In this document: positions 33,370-48,219 of the stretch, one piece after another
Layout: every line of letters begins with the position of its first letter
How positions within the stretch are numbered: position 1 is the stretch's first letter
Assembly: GCA_911728455.2 (NCBI GenBank)
Contig: OU452229.1
Location: forward strand, 21,912,865 to 21,976,864
Length of the DNA: 64,000 bases
From: Marthasterias glacialis
Taxonomy: Eukaryota > Echinodermata > Asteroidea > Forcipulatida > Asteriidae
Direction of reading: 5' to 3'
Notes under the pieces: model-generated
Database searches by the model: none
Seen by the model: only the letters and a program-made list of their open reading frames with translations
Told to the model about the DNA's origin: nothing
Position numbers and translations under genes: made by a program

Positions 33370-36300
33370 GGCAAACCCCTCTCGAATAGTGATCGAATAA
33401 TGATGTCAGACGTCATGAATAAGTTCTGCTGGTGGACGCCGTTGACTGTGACACACACATCGGAACCGTGACTCTGATTTTATAATGTATTTACGTGTGC
33501 GCTATCCGTAATGAGAGGTATGGTGATGACGACTGAGTTAGCGCAGTGTGAGCAGAATTAGTGAGGATAGAGTGTGCAGCCATGGGGAAAAGGGAAATGC
33601 CCCCAAGTCCACTTTGAAGACCAAGTCCACTTTTCCAGTCGGTTATGACAGACACAAATGAAGTAAAAATAATGCCCCCAATTGAATAATAAACAAAATA
33701 AAATGAAATGAAATAAACAATAAACAATATTATTTTAGATATTTAGATATATATTCTGGAACATCATAATCACATTGCTATTTCATAATATAAATCTATT
33801 TTTTACAAGTATATTTATCTTGCTTTACATAGATGTATTGTCACCAACATTTTCTTTCTTTCTTTCTTTCTCTCCCTCTATCTATTGGGGAGGGGGTCAT
33901 GAAAACAACATAACATCAATTAAAACTAAAACCAATTGTTCGTTCGGTAACTCATACGAATAATAATAAAGTCCTTTCCTTACTGCTCTTGTTCAGTTCA
34001 TTTCCTTACTTTCCACAAATTAAACCGCAGTCTAAAAAGGTATTTCATTTCCCGTGATACGCAAAGTAATGGATTACCGTCGTAAAGACTGCACCCATCA
34101 TACTATGAAGGTACTAACTATTGTCAACACCGGACGCACACTCGGCGCCATCCTATACTTCATGTTTTACGCGTCATATGTCCCTTTTTAACGAGGCTAT
34201 ATATATGTAATATAATATACGCTCAGAAACCATGCAGTTTGCAGCGAGTTCAATTAAGGGGGTTGCTTTCATTAATTCCAGTCTGAAATCTTATCCTATC
34301 CATGAAGGTAGAGTGCCCTTTCTTGATGATTTGTTTCCCCCCCCCATTCTTATTATCACACTCTTCATGTGATGCGGACTTCTCTGGGAAGTCCTTTAAA
34401 AAAAGAAGAGGCAGTTAAATCGCTTAAAGCCGTTTCGGCTGAGGGGCAGAATCAGCCCGCGCGACTCCCTCCCGTTATATTAGCCCACAGTGATGATATC
34501 TGGTTTGCAATTAAACCATTCCCGCCACCTTTTGAAATGCGAGTCTGGACTCGACCAAGAGTTGATTAAACGTCTCACTCCTTCTCTCTTATAAAAAATC
34601 CCTCTCTTTAGAATCCACAGACCCAGTTCTCATCAAGGAAGGATTTACTCACATTCAATCTCGCCACTTTTTTTTTTCCTTCTTCTTCTTCTTCTTCAGA
34701 TATACTTTTTTTTTTTAATGAAAACTCCCACTGGCCTTTTGGGTTTACATTCCCATGATTGTGTCCAAGTCGCTATCGTCTGTGACAGAAGAGCCGGACC
34801 CTCATCTCGATCTCCCCACAGCTTCTTATTTTCCCAAACGAATGCTGAAGACTTTTGAGGAGAGAGAGAGAGGCTTCCTGACTGTTCGCTGTAGTTCATA
34901 GCGAGGGGGATTGAGATCTGCATCTCGGTCAGACGACCTGAGCAACTGATACGGTGAGTAAATAATATAGGAATTGACTTGTGTGTCTGATTCACTCGTT
35001 GATAACGAAGAGACTCGGTTCCATTCGGTCTAAATTGAGAGTACAGGATTTGGACGTTGTTGTAATGTGTGCTGCTAAAAAATACTGCAAGCGATTAATG
35101 GGCTTAGGTTGCACCCTAGAAAGTGCATCAATTTCTTTTAACAGCCGATTTATTAGAATTAAATAATTGATTGGCACTCTTTCCCAGAGTAATCATTATC
35201 AGATTTTTTCCCCATCTCCTTTTGCCAAGGTCGAATGATGATGTACTGACTGAGATGCGGTGAGAAAATGAGAAAATGTCCTAGTGTTTTTGCAAAAGGT
35301 GACTTTGCCACAGGAGAATTTGATTGTGTGCGTTTTCAAGAACGTTTGAATCGAAGAAAACAACTTGGGTCGGGGTTTCGTTCAGTATATTTGGGAGTAT
35401 AGCGACTGACCAATTTATAAGTGGATAGTTATTCATGGCGATTTTTTTGTTCTTCGAAGGGATGGTTGTAGAAAATGTCCAGAGAGAGTGTGGCTAGTTG
35501 TTACTCCACAATGCAGTGGAATCCAAATCTTTCGAACAGTATTAGTGGTAGTTTAACCTGAGACTAATGTACCTATGATAAATCATCATCATGTGAGTGG
35601 TCACATGAAAAAAAAACATTTTTGTGGACGCTGGCTTTGTGGTTCTACTTTCTGATTTTTTTTTTTTTTTTTTTTTTTTTTACCACTTTATTTTCTGTGC
35701 TATATTCGCTTACACCATGGATTTTTGTTACTTATTTATATATCTATACTTTTAAATGTACAACTTACTGAGGGTAAAACTTAAGGGATCGTCACTTTAC
35801 GCAGATCACGCTATTGTAATAACACAATTGCGGATACCACGTGTAAACACGGACTTCATGTTTTTTTAATTATCGCGCGGATCCCCGTATATGCACAGTG
35901 ACCCGCGCACCCTGGTGGTATCTCCGTATTGAACGCACGGACAATGTCAACATAAAACGAAGGATATAGATCTATCATTACTTCCCCAGAGACCAAGTTT
36001 CCAATATTTGACCACTCGGATGAAGAAGAGGGGGAAAAAATGCCATAATATTCAAGAACTGATCGTGTGGGATCACCTCTAGATATACGACAAATTGAAG
36101 CGCTCTGTGCACCTTTAACCGAGCCATGGCGAGGAAAAGGGGAGGCGTGCATAAGCCATTGAAATGCCTCTGCTGAGGCGCCTCTTGGCGGCTTGTTGTT
36201 TCTCCCAAGCGTTGAGATTAGAAAAGGACATGACGGGAGAGTAGACTCCTTTTGCCCTTGAGCAGGGGGGGGGGGCTGTAAAATGAGACATCAGAAGGAG

Positions 36301-37705
36301 AGCCTTTAATATATCACGCAGGAAATGCTCCAGAAATGAATAAATAGAGATATGTTTTCACCGCCATCTGATGGCATTCTATTTAACAAGAGTTAATATG
36401 TCCAGGAACGGTATCGTTTGCGAAAGTTTGGGACAGGATCGTCACTGTAATCAATACAACGTTTTTTAATATCTTTATATTGCCAAGTAAAAAAAAAACC
36501 TGTAGATAGACAATCACAGACCTGAGTATACTGTAAAACATTTTTTCGAAGCATGAGTTTGATTTTTAAAAACAGTTGTTGTCAATTTCTATCAAATATC
36601 TCTGTCCAATGACATTTTCGTTGTTGATCTTGTAACGCGTTTGTTGTACTTAGTGCTGCAGTAGGTTTAGCGACGCCACGTCCCTTCGGAAGTTTATAAA
36701 TCAACGATTTTTTTTTTGATTTTTTTTTGATTTGTTTTTATTGTAGCACGAATAAAAAATTGAATAAATATAACACAGCAAAATATGGTCGGATTGACAT
36801 CGTGTTTTATAACAGTTTATCGACGATGTCTACGCGCTGGTTAAGGAATCGTGTAGCGCATGCTCACGTGTACACGATCGGTTGTTACACGCTGAATCGA
36901 TGTTCCCGAGCACCTAAAACAAAGACCGTCACAAAAACAAAATCGCACGCATAAAAAGGGTTGTACGGTAAACAACATAGGTGGGTCCTCAAACACAAAA
37001 TACTCTCGCAAATCGGCGAGAATGAAACAAAAGCTTAGATCTAGAAAGGCTGTTTTTTTTATCTGAATGCACAACCCCGAACAACAGAGCCCGCCCGCAC
37101 ACCGAGCCTGACCTCATATTGGCTGATAGCATCTGGAAAGCAAATAACTAGATCGGGGTCTACTGCGGTAAAAAAAAAAGCCCCCCAAAAAGAATCCAAT
37201 CTAATAAACTCGGCTTTAATCAAATAAGCTTCGATTTGTTCAGAAAGTGTGGAAGGGATGTCGGCCCATATAAAGATATCACTGATTGTTATAAGCTAGT
37301 TATCAAACCGGCCGACTTACTTAAAATAAAGGATTGCTTTTTCTGTTCTAAAATATATCTCCTTTTAAACAAATTGTCCGAGAAGCACAAGTTACAGCGT
37401 GAATGATTTACGGAATAGAGTTTAACAATACCGAATTTTTGGTATAAATTAATTTAACCTGACATTAAGCTTGTTATGTGGTTACCATCTTAGCGAAAAT
37501 ATTGTTGCCGGAGGTTAGTCCGTCATCGGGAACAGTGGAAATGTCTCTGCAAGAGAGAGTTGGCCTGTGGGAATATCTTTTCAGCATTCACGCGTAAACA
37601 GACAGTGTGAAGTGGCTAAGAATTGATATGTGTTTTTTAAGACTTTCATCAAGACATATATATGCCGAAACACTTAATGCGAGGAGCATTGCAACTGTGA
37701 GTAAA
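33370..37705. other. No confident gene; simple repeats
   Basis: Contains (TTTC)n at 33857-33872, (TTC)n at 34680-34697 and poly-T at 35658-35681. Around 34740-34953 a plus-strand stretch ends in GATACGGTGAGTAAAT, which could be a donor of a non-coding first exon, but nothing confirms it. A 98-codon minus ORF at 35856-36152 is unrecognised. Confidence 0.3.
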
Positions 37706-37709
37706 TTAA

Positions 37710-37739
37710 TGTTTGTTTGTTTGTTTGTTTGTTTGTTTT
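37710..37739. repeat. (GTTT)n microsatellite
   Basis: About seven TTTG units in a row. Confidence 0.9.
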
Positions 37740-37744
37740 GTTTT

Positions 37745-39200
37745 TGTTTTGTTCCAACGAACTTTGACAAAATTAATTATGCTGTTTCAAAACTTAAAAC
37801 ACGTAGCAACTTTTGCAAATGCCCTGAGAAATTCACACAGCACTGATGAGCGAGATATGATTCATTTTTTCAGTTTTTACTTAAAAATATTTTACCACTT
37901 ATCATTGGCGGAATTATTAGCTAGCAACTGTTACGCACGATAGTAACATTTGTTTTGATCCACAACCGAATGTTCAGCATTCAAAAACATAAATCTGCCG
38001 ATATTTCAAGAGTAGACTTTTATAATAAGCTGATAATATTTGTAGTTGACACAACACCGACTCTAATTAACGAGATTATCGAGGTGGGAATGAACTTACC
38101 GAGCACACTCCAGAGTTTCAATTGAATTTGTTCGGAATCAACAATGATTGTTCTCGATAAACAATGAGGTAATTTGCTAAAAGTACAGAGCACCCCCTCG
38201 TCCCCAGGGAAGCTAGCGTACATCAGTTAGAAACCCGTCTCATCCCCGCATCCCGCTGGATTCAGAAGTAATTATACGCAATTTGCCCAATTGAGTATTT
38301 TCTACGTATCAGATGTCCACATGGCTATACCGCCATGTGCGTTTTAGGTTTGATATTTTTTTTTTTATGGTTGCTACAAACGACCGCCCCGAAAGTTCAA
38401 TCGGGTTCCGTCAATTATGGATGTCTACTCCGGCCATTAATACCTCACACTGTGGATATTTTTACGAATTGAATCGGCCCGTGTACTGTTTGACGGCATA
38501 TGAACTGAGTATCCTTTATTTACATACTGCAGTATCTTTTACGTTGTGTCGGTTTCCTTAAAGAAACGACGCAGTGCTTTCATATTTCCCTTTCGCCCTA
38601 GGTACCCCCCTTCAAACGCCAAACATGATCCTTATAATTGCTTCGGCACTTGAATTTCCAACGGAAGAAACGGCACTGTTCGTGTAAAAACACATGTCCG
38701 GGACTTTTTTTTCTTCAAACTTCATGTAATTATTAACGCGCCGCAGGGCACGCAACTCCATTCGGTAGAATTGGGTCGTAGCTTTAACGAGTCTTGCACG
38801 TGGACGGGATGTTACTTGCTCCAGGCGCCATCGGATGTTCCTTCCCTTGTCGAATACAATATAATCGGGTTTGTTTTTGCGAGTCGAAATCTATCTTATC
38901 GCACCAATAGATTGTCCAGACGCTGTGTTGCAACGGTACATTTTTTTTTTCATTCTCGTGTTACGGTTCGAAAATCCATGACTTGCCGTGTAATATGAAT
39001 CGAACATTGAGTGTGCTGTATTGGGGGCATATTGGGCCGGTTCCTCATTAGGTCTTAAAATGGTCAGTGTAAAATGTAAACCGGTGCCCTGTCTTCTCTG
39101 TGTGACGCAGATTTTATTGACACGTGGGGGATTTAAAAGACACGTCTCACGTGACATCCCTCACCTAACTTGCAATTCAGACACGTACATACTGTAACCT
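37745..39200. other. Nothing recognised
   Basis: Short ORFs only, no inverted repeats found. Confidence 0.4.
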
Positions 39201-39204
39201 CTCA

Positions 39205-39349
39205 GGCCCTGTCTGTAATGGTGGCTACGGCTACGGGTACGGCAGGATCGTCGCGTCATCGTGCGTTGAAGTATGGGACGTCCTCAGCAACACCCTTAGC
39301 AACAGCCGTATCTGTAGCCGTAGCCGTAGCCGCCAATTCGGATACGGCC
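39205..39349. mobile_element. GGCTAC-arm foldback MITE, copy 3
   Basis: The left end GGCCCTGTCTGTAATGGTGG leads into CTACGG hexamers, then the core CGTCATCGTGCGTTGAAGTA and CCTCAGCAACACCCTTAGCA, and a right arm of CCGTAG hexamers ending GGATACGGCC. The core matches copy 2 almost base for base. Flanks TCA and TTA. Arm hexamer counts differ from the other copies. Confidence 0.8.
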
Positions 39350-39359
39350 TTATTCAGGG

Positions 39360-40220
39360 CCTGCATAAATGGCGCCCCCATTGTTGTGGTTTTTACGTCA
39401 AGTTATTAACTTGAAGCATGCAGATGGGACAACTGGTTCCGGAATACTTTGTCCATTCAAACGTTGAGTCTTTAAAGAACATAGGCCTACCATTGATTTG
39501 ATTTGAATTGATTCGATTTGATTTGATTTCGATTTGAAGTGGGCCAATGATATTTGACCATCGCAGCCAACAGCTGAATTGCGGCCAGATTACAAAATAA
39601 TAGTATTGCATTTAAAAACTTACCATAAACTTTTAAAAAAAAAGATATTGAACTAAACACTTATGCCCTTTAGACTAACTTTTGACCTTTGAACCACAGT
39701 AACTGGTCAATGGTGTGATTTCGGGGAAGGGGCGTTTAGAAATATTTGAACTATTACGATTCGGTAACGTTTTTTTGTATCTTTTATTATCATTATTTTG
39801 TTTAATATTAAGGTTATTAATGGTGCTCCCATATGATGTTCCCATGTTCACCTGACATTCAATATTTATTTATTTAGTTACTTTTTTTTATATTTCGCTT
39901 CCTGTTCCTCAAAACGTGAACAAACACAATAATGTTTAGTGTATACAACATTTACGTCAGAGATATTTAAATATATAATATATACAAATATATATTAGCT
40001 GCTTTTACCATAGATCGGTGTGTGATATATAAGTGGTTTTCCGAGACCTTCATCCACAGGCATACCAGCTCGGGTGGGATTCGTGGGTCCCAAGGACTCG
40101 GGAAAGTACTGAGTAAAAAGGGACTATAAAAAAAAACATCGGTGTACGGTTAAAAAATAAAATACGAAATTACAGGGAGATCCATGTTATTGTTACGTAA
40201 ACTTTTAAAAAAGGGTTATC
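39360..40220. other. Nothing recognised
   Basis: Includes a short GATTTGATTTGATTTGA-type tract at 39495-39535. Confidence 0.4.
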
Positions 40221-40225
40221 GTAGT

Positions 40226-40341
40226 GGCAAGTGTTAACGGTTAGGAGCCGGAAGTGCAGTGTAACGAATGTATTTGTACATGACTGTATGTATACCATTC
40301 GTTGACAATGCACTTCTGACTCCAAAATGTCAACACTTGCC
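40226..40341. mobile_element. Hairpin MITE, 116 bp
   Basis: The left arm GGCAAGTGTTAACGGTTAGG with GAAGTGCAGTGTAACGAATG pairs with the right arm CATTCGTTGACAATGCACTTC followed by AACACTTGCC. The loop is about 25 bp. Confidence 0.75.
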
Positions 40342-40344
40342 TGC

Positions 40345-43300
40345 AGAATATGCAATGTTCCAACCTGGGACCAGAACTAACGAGCATACGGTTTTCTGGA
40401 GGTTTCAACAACGATATCTTTAAGGTTAGCATGACTCATGTTTACTTTTAATGCGCCCTCTGTTGATATTCGATGTTATGGGGACGGTCCACATAATGTT
40501 TATTTATACCTTGTGTGATTGTGTTTCTTTTAAAAAAATAACCAGAAAAATTTACCCCAAAAACTTGTGGAATCAGAACTAGATATCTGAGTGTAGTTTG
40601 TAATTCAACGGTCAACTTGGTTTGTACATTCTTCTAATATTCCATCACAGATCATTCCAGACTCATTTGATGAGATACGCACACTTGTTTTAAAATGTCC
40701 ACTTAATTATAGCAGCCGGGGGACACGGTCTTGAAGATGATTATTAATTTATACGTTCACTTATTCATTATGGAGAAACAAAGGGAATATAAACCTTTTA
40801 CCAAAGAGAACGGTTAATGCATTGGGGGCGGGGGTGGAGGGGGCTATTTTAGCATACCCGAAAACCTTTTAATTTGCATGGTTTTAGCCCCCCTCCCCTC
40901 CCCACCCCGGCGAAATTTGGTGCTCGATTATAATATACCATGGTGTAACTATAGAATTATTTAATAGCTAGTGCGCGGAAACTCTTCTCCATCTTTTGTT
41001 TCAACATAAGGAACGTGATTTCCATTAGAAGATTCCTTTTGATCGATTTTGACAGAGAAGATGTTCTCTTGGACCCATGTGGCCAGTAATTTTTTTCCAC
41101 CGAGTAAATTTTCTGAAGGACCCCGGTGGTCTCGTAATTGGACGAAAGGAGCACATCTCCTCTGACACATTTTAGGTCAAGGTCAGACATCCAGGGACTT
41201 TTTTTTCTACTTAGCTGAATTACTGTACATTGCTTAGATGGATTGATCTGCGATTAAAGGGAAGTAGGCGAATTTCTTTGTTTTTTCCGAGAGAGAAGTT
41301 TCAATTTAGCTAAAGACGTGCTTGGAATAATAGCATGACGTTACTGTGTGTGTCGTGTCCCTATTTCACAACAGTAAACACTGCTTTTCATTATGACAGC
41401 AATGGGCCAGACTATCTTCTCTAACTGCCAGGTCAGTACGACCACGTGGGGTGGGAGCGAGGGGGGGGGGGGCTCCTCTGCAGCGGTTTGATTCTTCTTA
41501 CGGATGTCACCCCCATTCATACCATTTGTCTTTTGCGTTGTCCTATCTTTGATGCAACATTTGTATACCTTACTTTGTATAATCTACCATTCTGTGTAAC
41601 AATTCTTTTGTATGAATGAAAATAAAAACAAACAAGCAAACAAAAAACAAACAATCAAAGAAAGAAACAAACAAACAGGACGACCGCATCGGTATAATAT
41701 TTTATGATTTGATATTCAAAAGCTTGTGAGCAAGTCCACGAGATGGTTCCGTTGTGGCTTCATACGTAACGAATCATGTTTTCTTTATAATCACCCCCTG
41801 GGACAAATAAGATATCAATTGTCGTGGTCTCTGAAAGGGTGAGCAACCACTCGTTTTGTCCGCCATACTCTAAATTTTCGATTCAAATTTACCCTATTCG
41901 TTTGAAACTAGAGACAAACTGCAAAATATTTGACCCTGGCCTCAATCGAAAAGAGTTATTTTCAATAGACTAATTAGAGTGAATTCCAGTCTAACTATTT
42001 AAGAGAGTACAACTCGTGCAAAGAGCCATATTGTGGACAATTCTTTTTAAAGTGACAAAAGGGTCTTTCCAACTTGAAACAGAGTGAAATTCGCTTACAA
42101 CAGAGCCAAACTGACACCTCTCACGCGATAGAGTGAAATTTTCAATCTTGTATACATGGTTTTTCTGACAACTTCAGAGGAAAAATCCCCGACAATCTGA
42201 AGTGCTTTTATGGGAGTGAATTTTTCTGAATGTCCTGTGGTTTACGTTTTGGGAATTCTTCGACTTGCCTTTACATAGAGTTTGACAAGCTCAGGCTCAT
42301 CCCGAATGCTACGTCTTATCTGTAAAACCAAGAGAAAACATGAACTAACTCAATGTTTGGCAATTACGGGCTAGTCTGTGGATTCAAGAATTATACGAAT
42401 TATTACGAAATGATTTCGATCGATTTCGGATCTGCCGACTTCGATAACCCAGAATATTCGGCCTAATGCATGATTATGTTTATTGATACAGATAATTGGT
42501 GAAGATCCGTATGTTAAATTATTACCGCACCAAATGGAAAATTGATGGGCACTGAGGATTCTGGAACTCTTCGCGATTGAATAATTTATTTACCACGATC
42601 AGGGATTGCATTGGGGTCACCGCTTAGCCTACAATCTAATTTTACCATCGTCAACCACGGAAAAACGATCTTGGAATACCAAATCATGTTTCAGACAGAG
42701 TTCCTTTTAAGACGGAGGGAAATAGAAGAGATATTTAATTACGATTTGGATAAATACAAGTCTGTGCAACGAAACGATCGGGACACGCTTCATGGAATTT
42801 CAACTAGAACGGTTTTACAGGATCAAATTTAGCTTGTGAATGCCAGATAACCAGATGAGTGGAGCGGCGCGATGTCACAAGCCTTGAGAACAAATTCACG
42901 GACAAAAAAATGTAATAGAATAGAAATGTCAAACTCGTGTAGTGTTTCTTTCGGACTGCGTGATCGGCATATCTTAGTTGAACAGAGTACAAATCTAACT
43001 TCGGAACAAACAGCCTCCAAACAACAAAGTCCTTTGTCAACATTTCCCACTTTATAATTGCGTTAAGACATATGGTCTGGCATTGAGTTTCTTCAGCACC
43101 AGGAAGACAAAACAAAACATTCAAGCATGTCACCGTTTTGCTCCTGTGAATAACTTGTCCCACTTTCGCCATGTTTTCATTCAAGCATATACCCTTTCGG
43201 GCACTAGGCACTACAGCGTAAAATCCCCACTCCTCGTGGCACATCACGCATTCAAACCAACGCCTTACCCTTGCGGCCGTTATCTATGCACTCCTTCAAG

Positions 43301-44900
43301 TTATAGTGGCTCCCCCAGTAGATTTCTCATGGAGACTAACCATGGAGGTAATTAGCACTTCGCATAATTTCTGCAAGTCCCGGTGGTCTTGCCCGAAATG
43401 AAGAACAATCAGAGTTCAAATTCAAATGACAACTCAAGTATCGCCCGCCTTGCGATGACGTACGCCCACTTTGGCGCTGTAGTTGGTGATAAATTAATCA
43501 GTACCATAAACTGTTTTCGCTGCCCATGTAATGAGAATAAGCCACTGTCGTTCGAGTGATTCGAAATATGCATTTAATTAAGTTTTATGTCTTTTGCATA
43601 TGTGTTCATTTTGCTCGTTTCCACTTTAGCTTAGTAGGCATTTCTTTAATCTAGACCGTCTCTCTGGAAAAAAAAGGTTGAATGGAATTCCTAATACCTA
43701 TATCTGCTTCTCTGCCTCTTATAACCTGTCTCAATTTAAAAGCAACATAAACGGTCATCTTTCTAATTATATTTTTCTTTTTTATCCCCTCCCTTTTTTA
43801 TCATTTAAACAAATAAATAAATAAAATAAATAGATTAAAAAATTGTTAATTACTATACAATTACAAAATTAGTACAAGTTGTTTTTATTTACCACTATCA
43901 AATCTTTAAACTAGTAATTATTCCGTTGAATGGTGAACTATTGTAAACAGTTGATCCAACGTGATGTATGTGTAACTCTGTACTTGTCGGTTGGATTTTG
44001 AGCGTTGCAATGAGATGCGCAGATGTAAGCCTCTATTACGTAATTGTGACGTCACGACAGTTACCATTAGCACGTGGGATTAGGATAGTCCACCTTTTGA
44101 TCTGGTTGTGATCTTCACACGGCGTCTTTAAGCCACTGTCACTATCACTAAACAACAACAACAAAAAGTTATCAAACAAAATACGCGTTGTCGTACATTA
44201 TTAATAAATAATACCTATGCTCAATTCCAAATCCGTTGCTTCTGTTTTTGTAATTCTTCCATTTTGTTTTTAAACCAAACCACTGCACTAATACCCGGGC
44301 TTACATTGTTGGAAATACGCAGCCTGTATCTCTCTGCAACCACCAATGATTTGCACACAAGAAATATCACATTGTCCTCACAGGAGGGTGAAATCCCAGG
44401 CTAGCCAAGACCGTGAGAGAAAGCCGCCCTTCGGGCGGGGATGTGTGGGCTTACGAATGAACAGATTTCCCTCTATTTTTCGACGGTGTCTCCTCGTTGT
44501 TTAAGTTGATGATCCGCAATATGAGTGTCCCAGCCATGCGATAATACATGGTGCAACTAAACCGTGTCATCTCCATTATGTTTTTGGTAGGAAAGGTGTC
44601 TTATTTGATGATGTTTTCCCCCCGGCCCGGAGGCGTTCCACTATGCAGCACCATGTGTCTGACCTACATCCTCGGGGGGATGAGAATGGAATGGGACGAG
44701 GTTGGGCTCATTGGTTTCACTTTACAATAAAACAGGATATTGTGACAAAAACATGTGTCCATGACTGCACATGATATTGTAAAGCAAGAATGCGGTAGCT
44801 CTTTTCAATTTCTATCTGCGACGGATTGGTTCATTTGATGAAGACTTTAAAGTCGGGAAATATCAATTTTGAGGTTTTTTACGCTTGTCTTGTGTTACTG
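40345..44900. other. No confident gene
   Basis: Includes a C-rich tract near 40888, poly-G at 41461-41472 and a retroelement-like A-rich end near 41615-41680 (AAACAAACA). The 147-codon minus ORF at 42804-43247 is the longest here; it has no recognisable motif and overlaps ORFs on the other strand. Confidence 0.3.
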
Positions 44901-44907
44901 GTGAGTT

Positions 44908-44998
44908 TCGTTGTTTGTTTGTTTGTTTGTTTGTTTGTTTGTTTGTTTGTTTGTTTGTTTGTTGAGTTGTTTGTTTGTTGAGTTGTTTGTTTGTTCTT
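44908..44998. repeat. (GTTT)n microsatellite
   Basis: About 20 TTTG units with two GTTGAG interruptions. Confidence 0.95.
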
Positions 44999-44999
44999 T

Positions 45000-47145
45000 T
45001 ATTAATTTTTTTCTGACCAATTCTATAATCCCGCCATTGAGTTTATGAATATCAATCATTGAAATAACAAAACAAGGAAAGGAGAGGTCAAAACAAAAAA
45101 GAACCTTGTAATTTTTCTTCAATTTTGCCTCTTACAATGTTCATTTACGTTTGTCTGAATAATGTTTTATTGTATTTTGACGTTAATTATTGATTGTTTT
45201 AAACTTGCTGCATACATTTAGAACACAGTGTACCGCTTTGCACGAGGTACGAAATGAATAAATACCATAGATAAAGTCAATAAATAAATATTACATAGCA
45301 ATATATTTTGGTTAAAATTTGTTCTTTTAAAATCCTTGCTTCAGTTTTTTTATTTTTATTTTTTTTTAGTTTATTGTTTTTTTCATTTATTTATACATTA
45401 TCTTTATATATATGTTTCTTTAATCTTCTTTTGATAAGTATTTTTTAGATACTGTACCTTAATGTTTTCAATTGGCGAGATAGCGCGAAACAAATGAAGC
45501 TGTGTAGTTTCAACGAACATGAAGATAAAAAACGTTAGAATAAATAAGTTACACAAAGAGAAAAAAAACATCGAAGATCCAAGCTCTAGAATGGTTGAAA
45601 AGAAATAATACGATTAAAATCATGCTGTGCCACGGCTTGACAAATGTAGATGTGAACATTTTACGGAATGGTGCCTCGTCTGTTTTCGGAAGAACGACTT
45701 CATTTCAATCCCCTTTCAACAAACATTAAAATGACCCGGTTCCTTCTTTTTTAATGGAAAGTAGCATGCTTTTATGTGATGTGAAAAGGTTAATGTATGT
45801 TTCATTGCTGATTTTGAGCTCGAAATATATGCCTCGCCAAGCAAATTAGATGAAGAGCAAGTTCCAACTAAAATTTTATTAAAAATGATCGCATTTTAGA
45901 CGGAACTGTTCCTCTGTGTGATCGACTTTGTACAAAGATTGTGGGGTTTTTTTTCATCGTCTTTCTTTATATTATTTTTGTATATCAGATTGTTGTTAGT
46001 ATCATGGTATTGGAAAATTCACCTGATAAGAAGATATTTTGAAATTTAGAAACAAAAATCAATGCTTTGTCGTAGGTATTAATAAAACAAGATCTACACT
46101 GACGTATAAATTATCTGTCTGCCATGAAATCCATATTTATCTCAAGGAGGCTTCAAAATTGTCAACAAACATTTTATATATGCCCAAAACAATGTTCCAC
46201 GGGGAATGGAAACTTCGTCAATGAATAAGACTGGTAGGCAAGGCTAACTATCGTGAAAATTCAGCCCACAAGCGTACAATAAAACGAGTGGGACTTGCTC
46301 AGAGCCGATTACACGGTGCGTTAAATGAGCAGAGCGCTCATCGCTAGTCTCGCCTCGAGCAGTGTTTTAATGTTTAGCTATTACACCGAGCTGTTTTTCA
46401 AGTACTCCCACTGTTTTAACGCATGTCCTATCTCGTTTCGCCAATACTTATTAAGTCCACGCTGCTAGGTCTATCAAACAATACCCTTACATCGATACAC
46501 GACAGAACCCACAAAATGCCACCAGCAGTTTTTGTTTTAAAATTATCCGATTATTAAAGTTAGTTGCCACAGTCTTCTTGTCTTTCTAGTATTCTTCCAT
46601 CGACGGCTTTACATGCCTTTGCACAGAGACGCTCGAGTTTGGGATGTCTCCTGGCAGCGAGTCTAGACAGGCAGTGTGAGGTCTCCCCAATTAGTAATTA
46701 GTTCAAGGTAAATTATCTTACTTTTTTTTTCATAGCTGGTAGAAATAAAAAAGCAGTTGCCAATAGCTTACAAAAACAAGAGCTCTAAAAATGGATGGGT
46801 ACCGCGGAAGCTGTTTTGTGCCCCTCGTTGTAAGCCCAATGTTCAATAAACAAGTTAGGAATGAGGTAATAAAACATAGGGTATTATTAAAAACAACATT
46901 TTGATTTAAAGAAGACTGCCTGTCCAATTTGCCAATTTGCCAGGATCCGAAACAGAAACCGAGAATAGGTTTCATAACAATTGTTTTCACTCTGCCGCCA
47001 ATTCAATTGTCTATTCAGAATAAAACATTTGTGATACGAAACGCGGTTGAGTGGTTTGCGAGGACACTGAGCTTGTGATATTTTGAACGCTGAGTCCTTG
47101 ACATATTTTTTATGGCGTGATATTTCCGGAAAGGCGCCTTGCAGA
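45000..47145. other. Nothing recognised
   Basis: AT-rich, T-runs at 45340-45400; no gene or repeat boundary can be supported. Confidence 0.4.
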
Positions 47146-47150
47146 CCTTT

Positions 47151-47478
47151 GCTCTGCAGCTCTGTATATCTTTGTTTGTTCTGCAGCTTTGTAGATCTTT
47201 ATTGTTCTGCAGCTTTGTAGATCTTTATTGTTCCGCAGCTCTGTAGATCTTTATTGTTCGGCAGCTTTGTAGATCTTTGATGTTTTGCAGCTCTGTAGAT
47301 CTTTATTGTTCGGCAGCTTTGTAGATCTTTATTGTTCTGCAGCTCTGTAGACCTTCAATGTTTTGCAGCTCTGTAGATCTTTATTGTTCTTCAGCTCTGT
47401 AGATCTTTATTGTTTTGCAGCTCTGTAGATTTTTATTGATCTTCAGCTCTGTAGATCTTTAATGTAGATCTTTATTGT
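47151..47478. repeat. 26-bp minisatellite, about 12 copies
   Basis: Unit close to CTGCAGCTCTGTAGATCTTT plus ATTGTT, with CTCTG/CTTTG and GTTC/GTTTT variants. Each unit carries an AGATCT (BglII) site. Confidence 0.95.
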
Positions 47479-47826
47479 TAAAGTGTAAAGATGTCTACAT
47501 TAATAATAAATAACGTATTGGGTTGAGCAGAATATGAACAGCTTTGCTTTAAATATTAATCTTGACATCGAAATAAACTCGTAAATTTGTACAGGTTGGC
47601 TGTTCGATGTGTGCAGCATCTTGATATTATACAATCAATGCAGAACCTAGTTTGTAGGTGCATTTTACGGCACTCTTAGGTTGCCATGGCAATCGATGTA
47701 ATTTGACCTAGCCCGCTAGTTTAACTGGAAACTTTTGCAAGCTTGGGTATATAATTATTTCCTTGCTCAAGCCAAATGCATTTACATTTTCAGAGGGTTT
47801 CAAGTTACACATTCTCGTATACGGAT

Positions 47827-48213
<387 letters not shown>

Positions 48214-48219
48214 GCTACC

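Noticed and set aside
34740-34953. Possible non-coding first exon ending at GGTGAGTAAA
   Set aside because: Only a donor-like site; no promoter element, no downstream exon in the window.
42804-43247. 147-codon minus-strand ORF
   Set aside because: No recognisable motif, overlapping ORFs on both strands, no splice or polyadenylation context.
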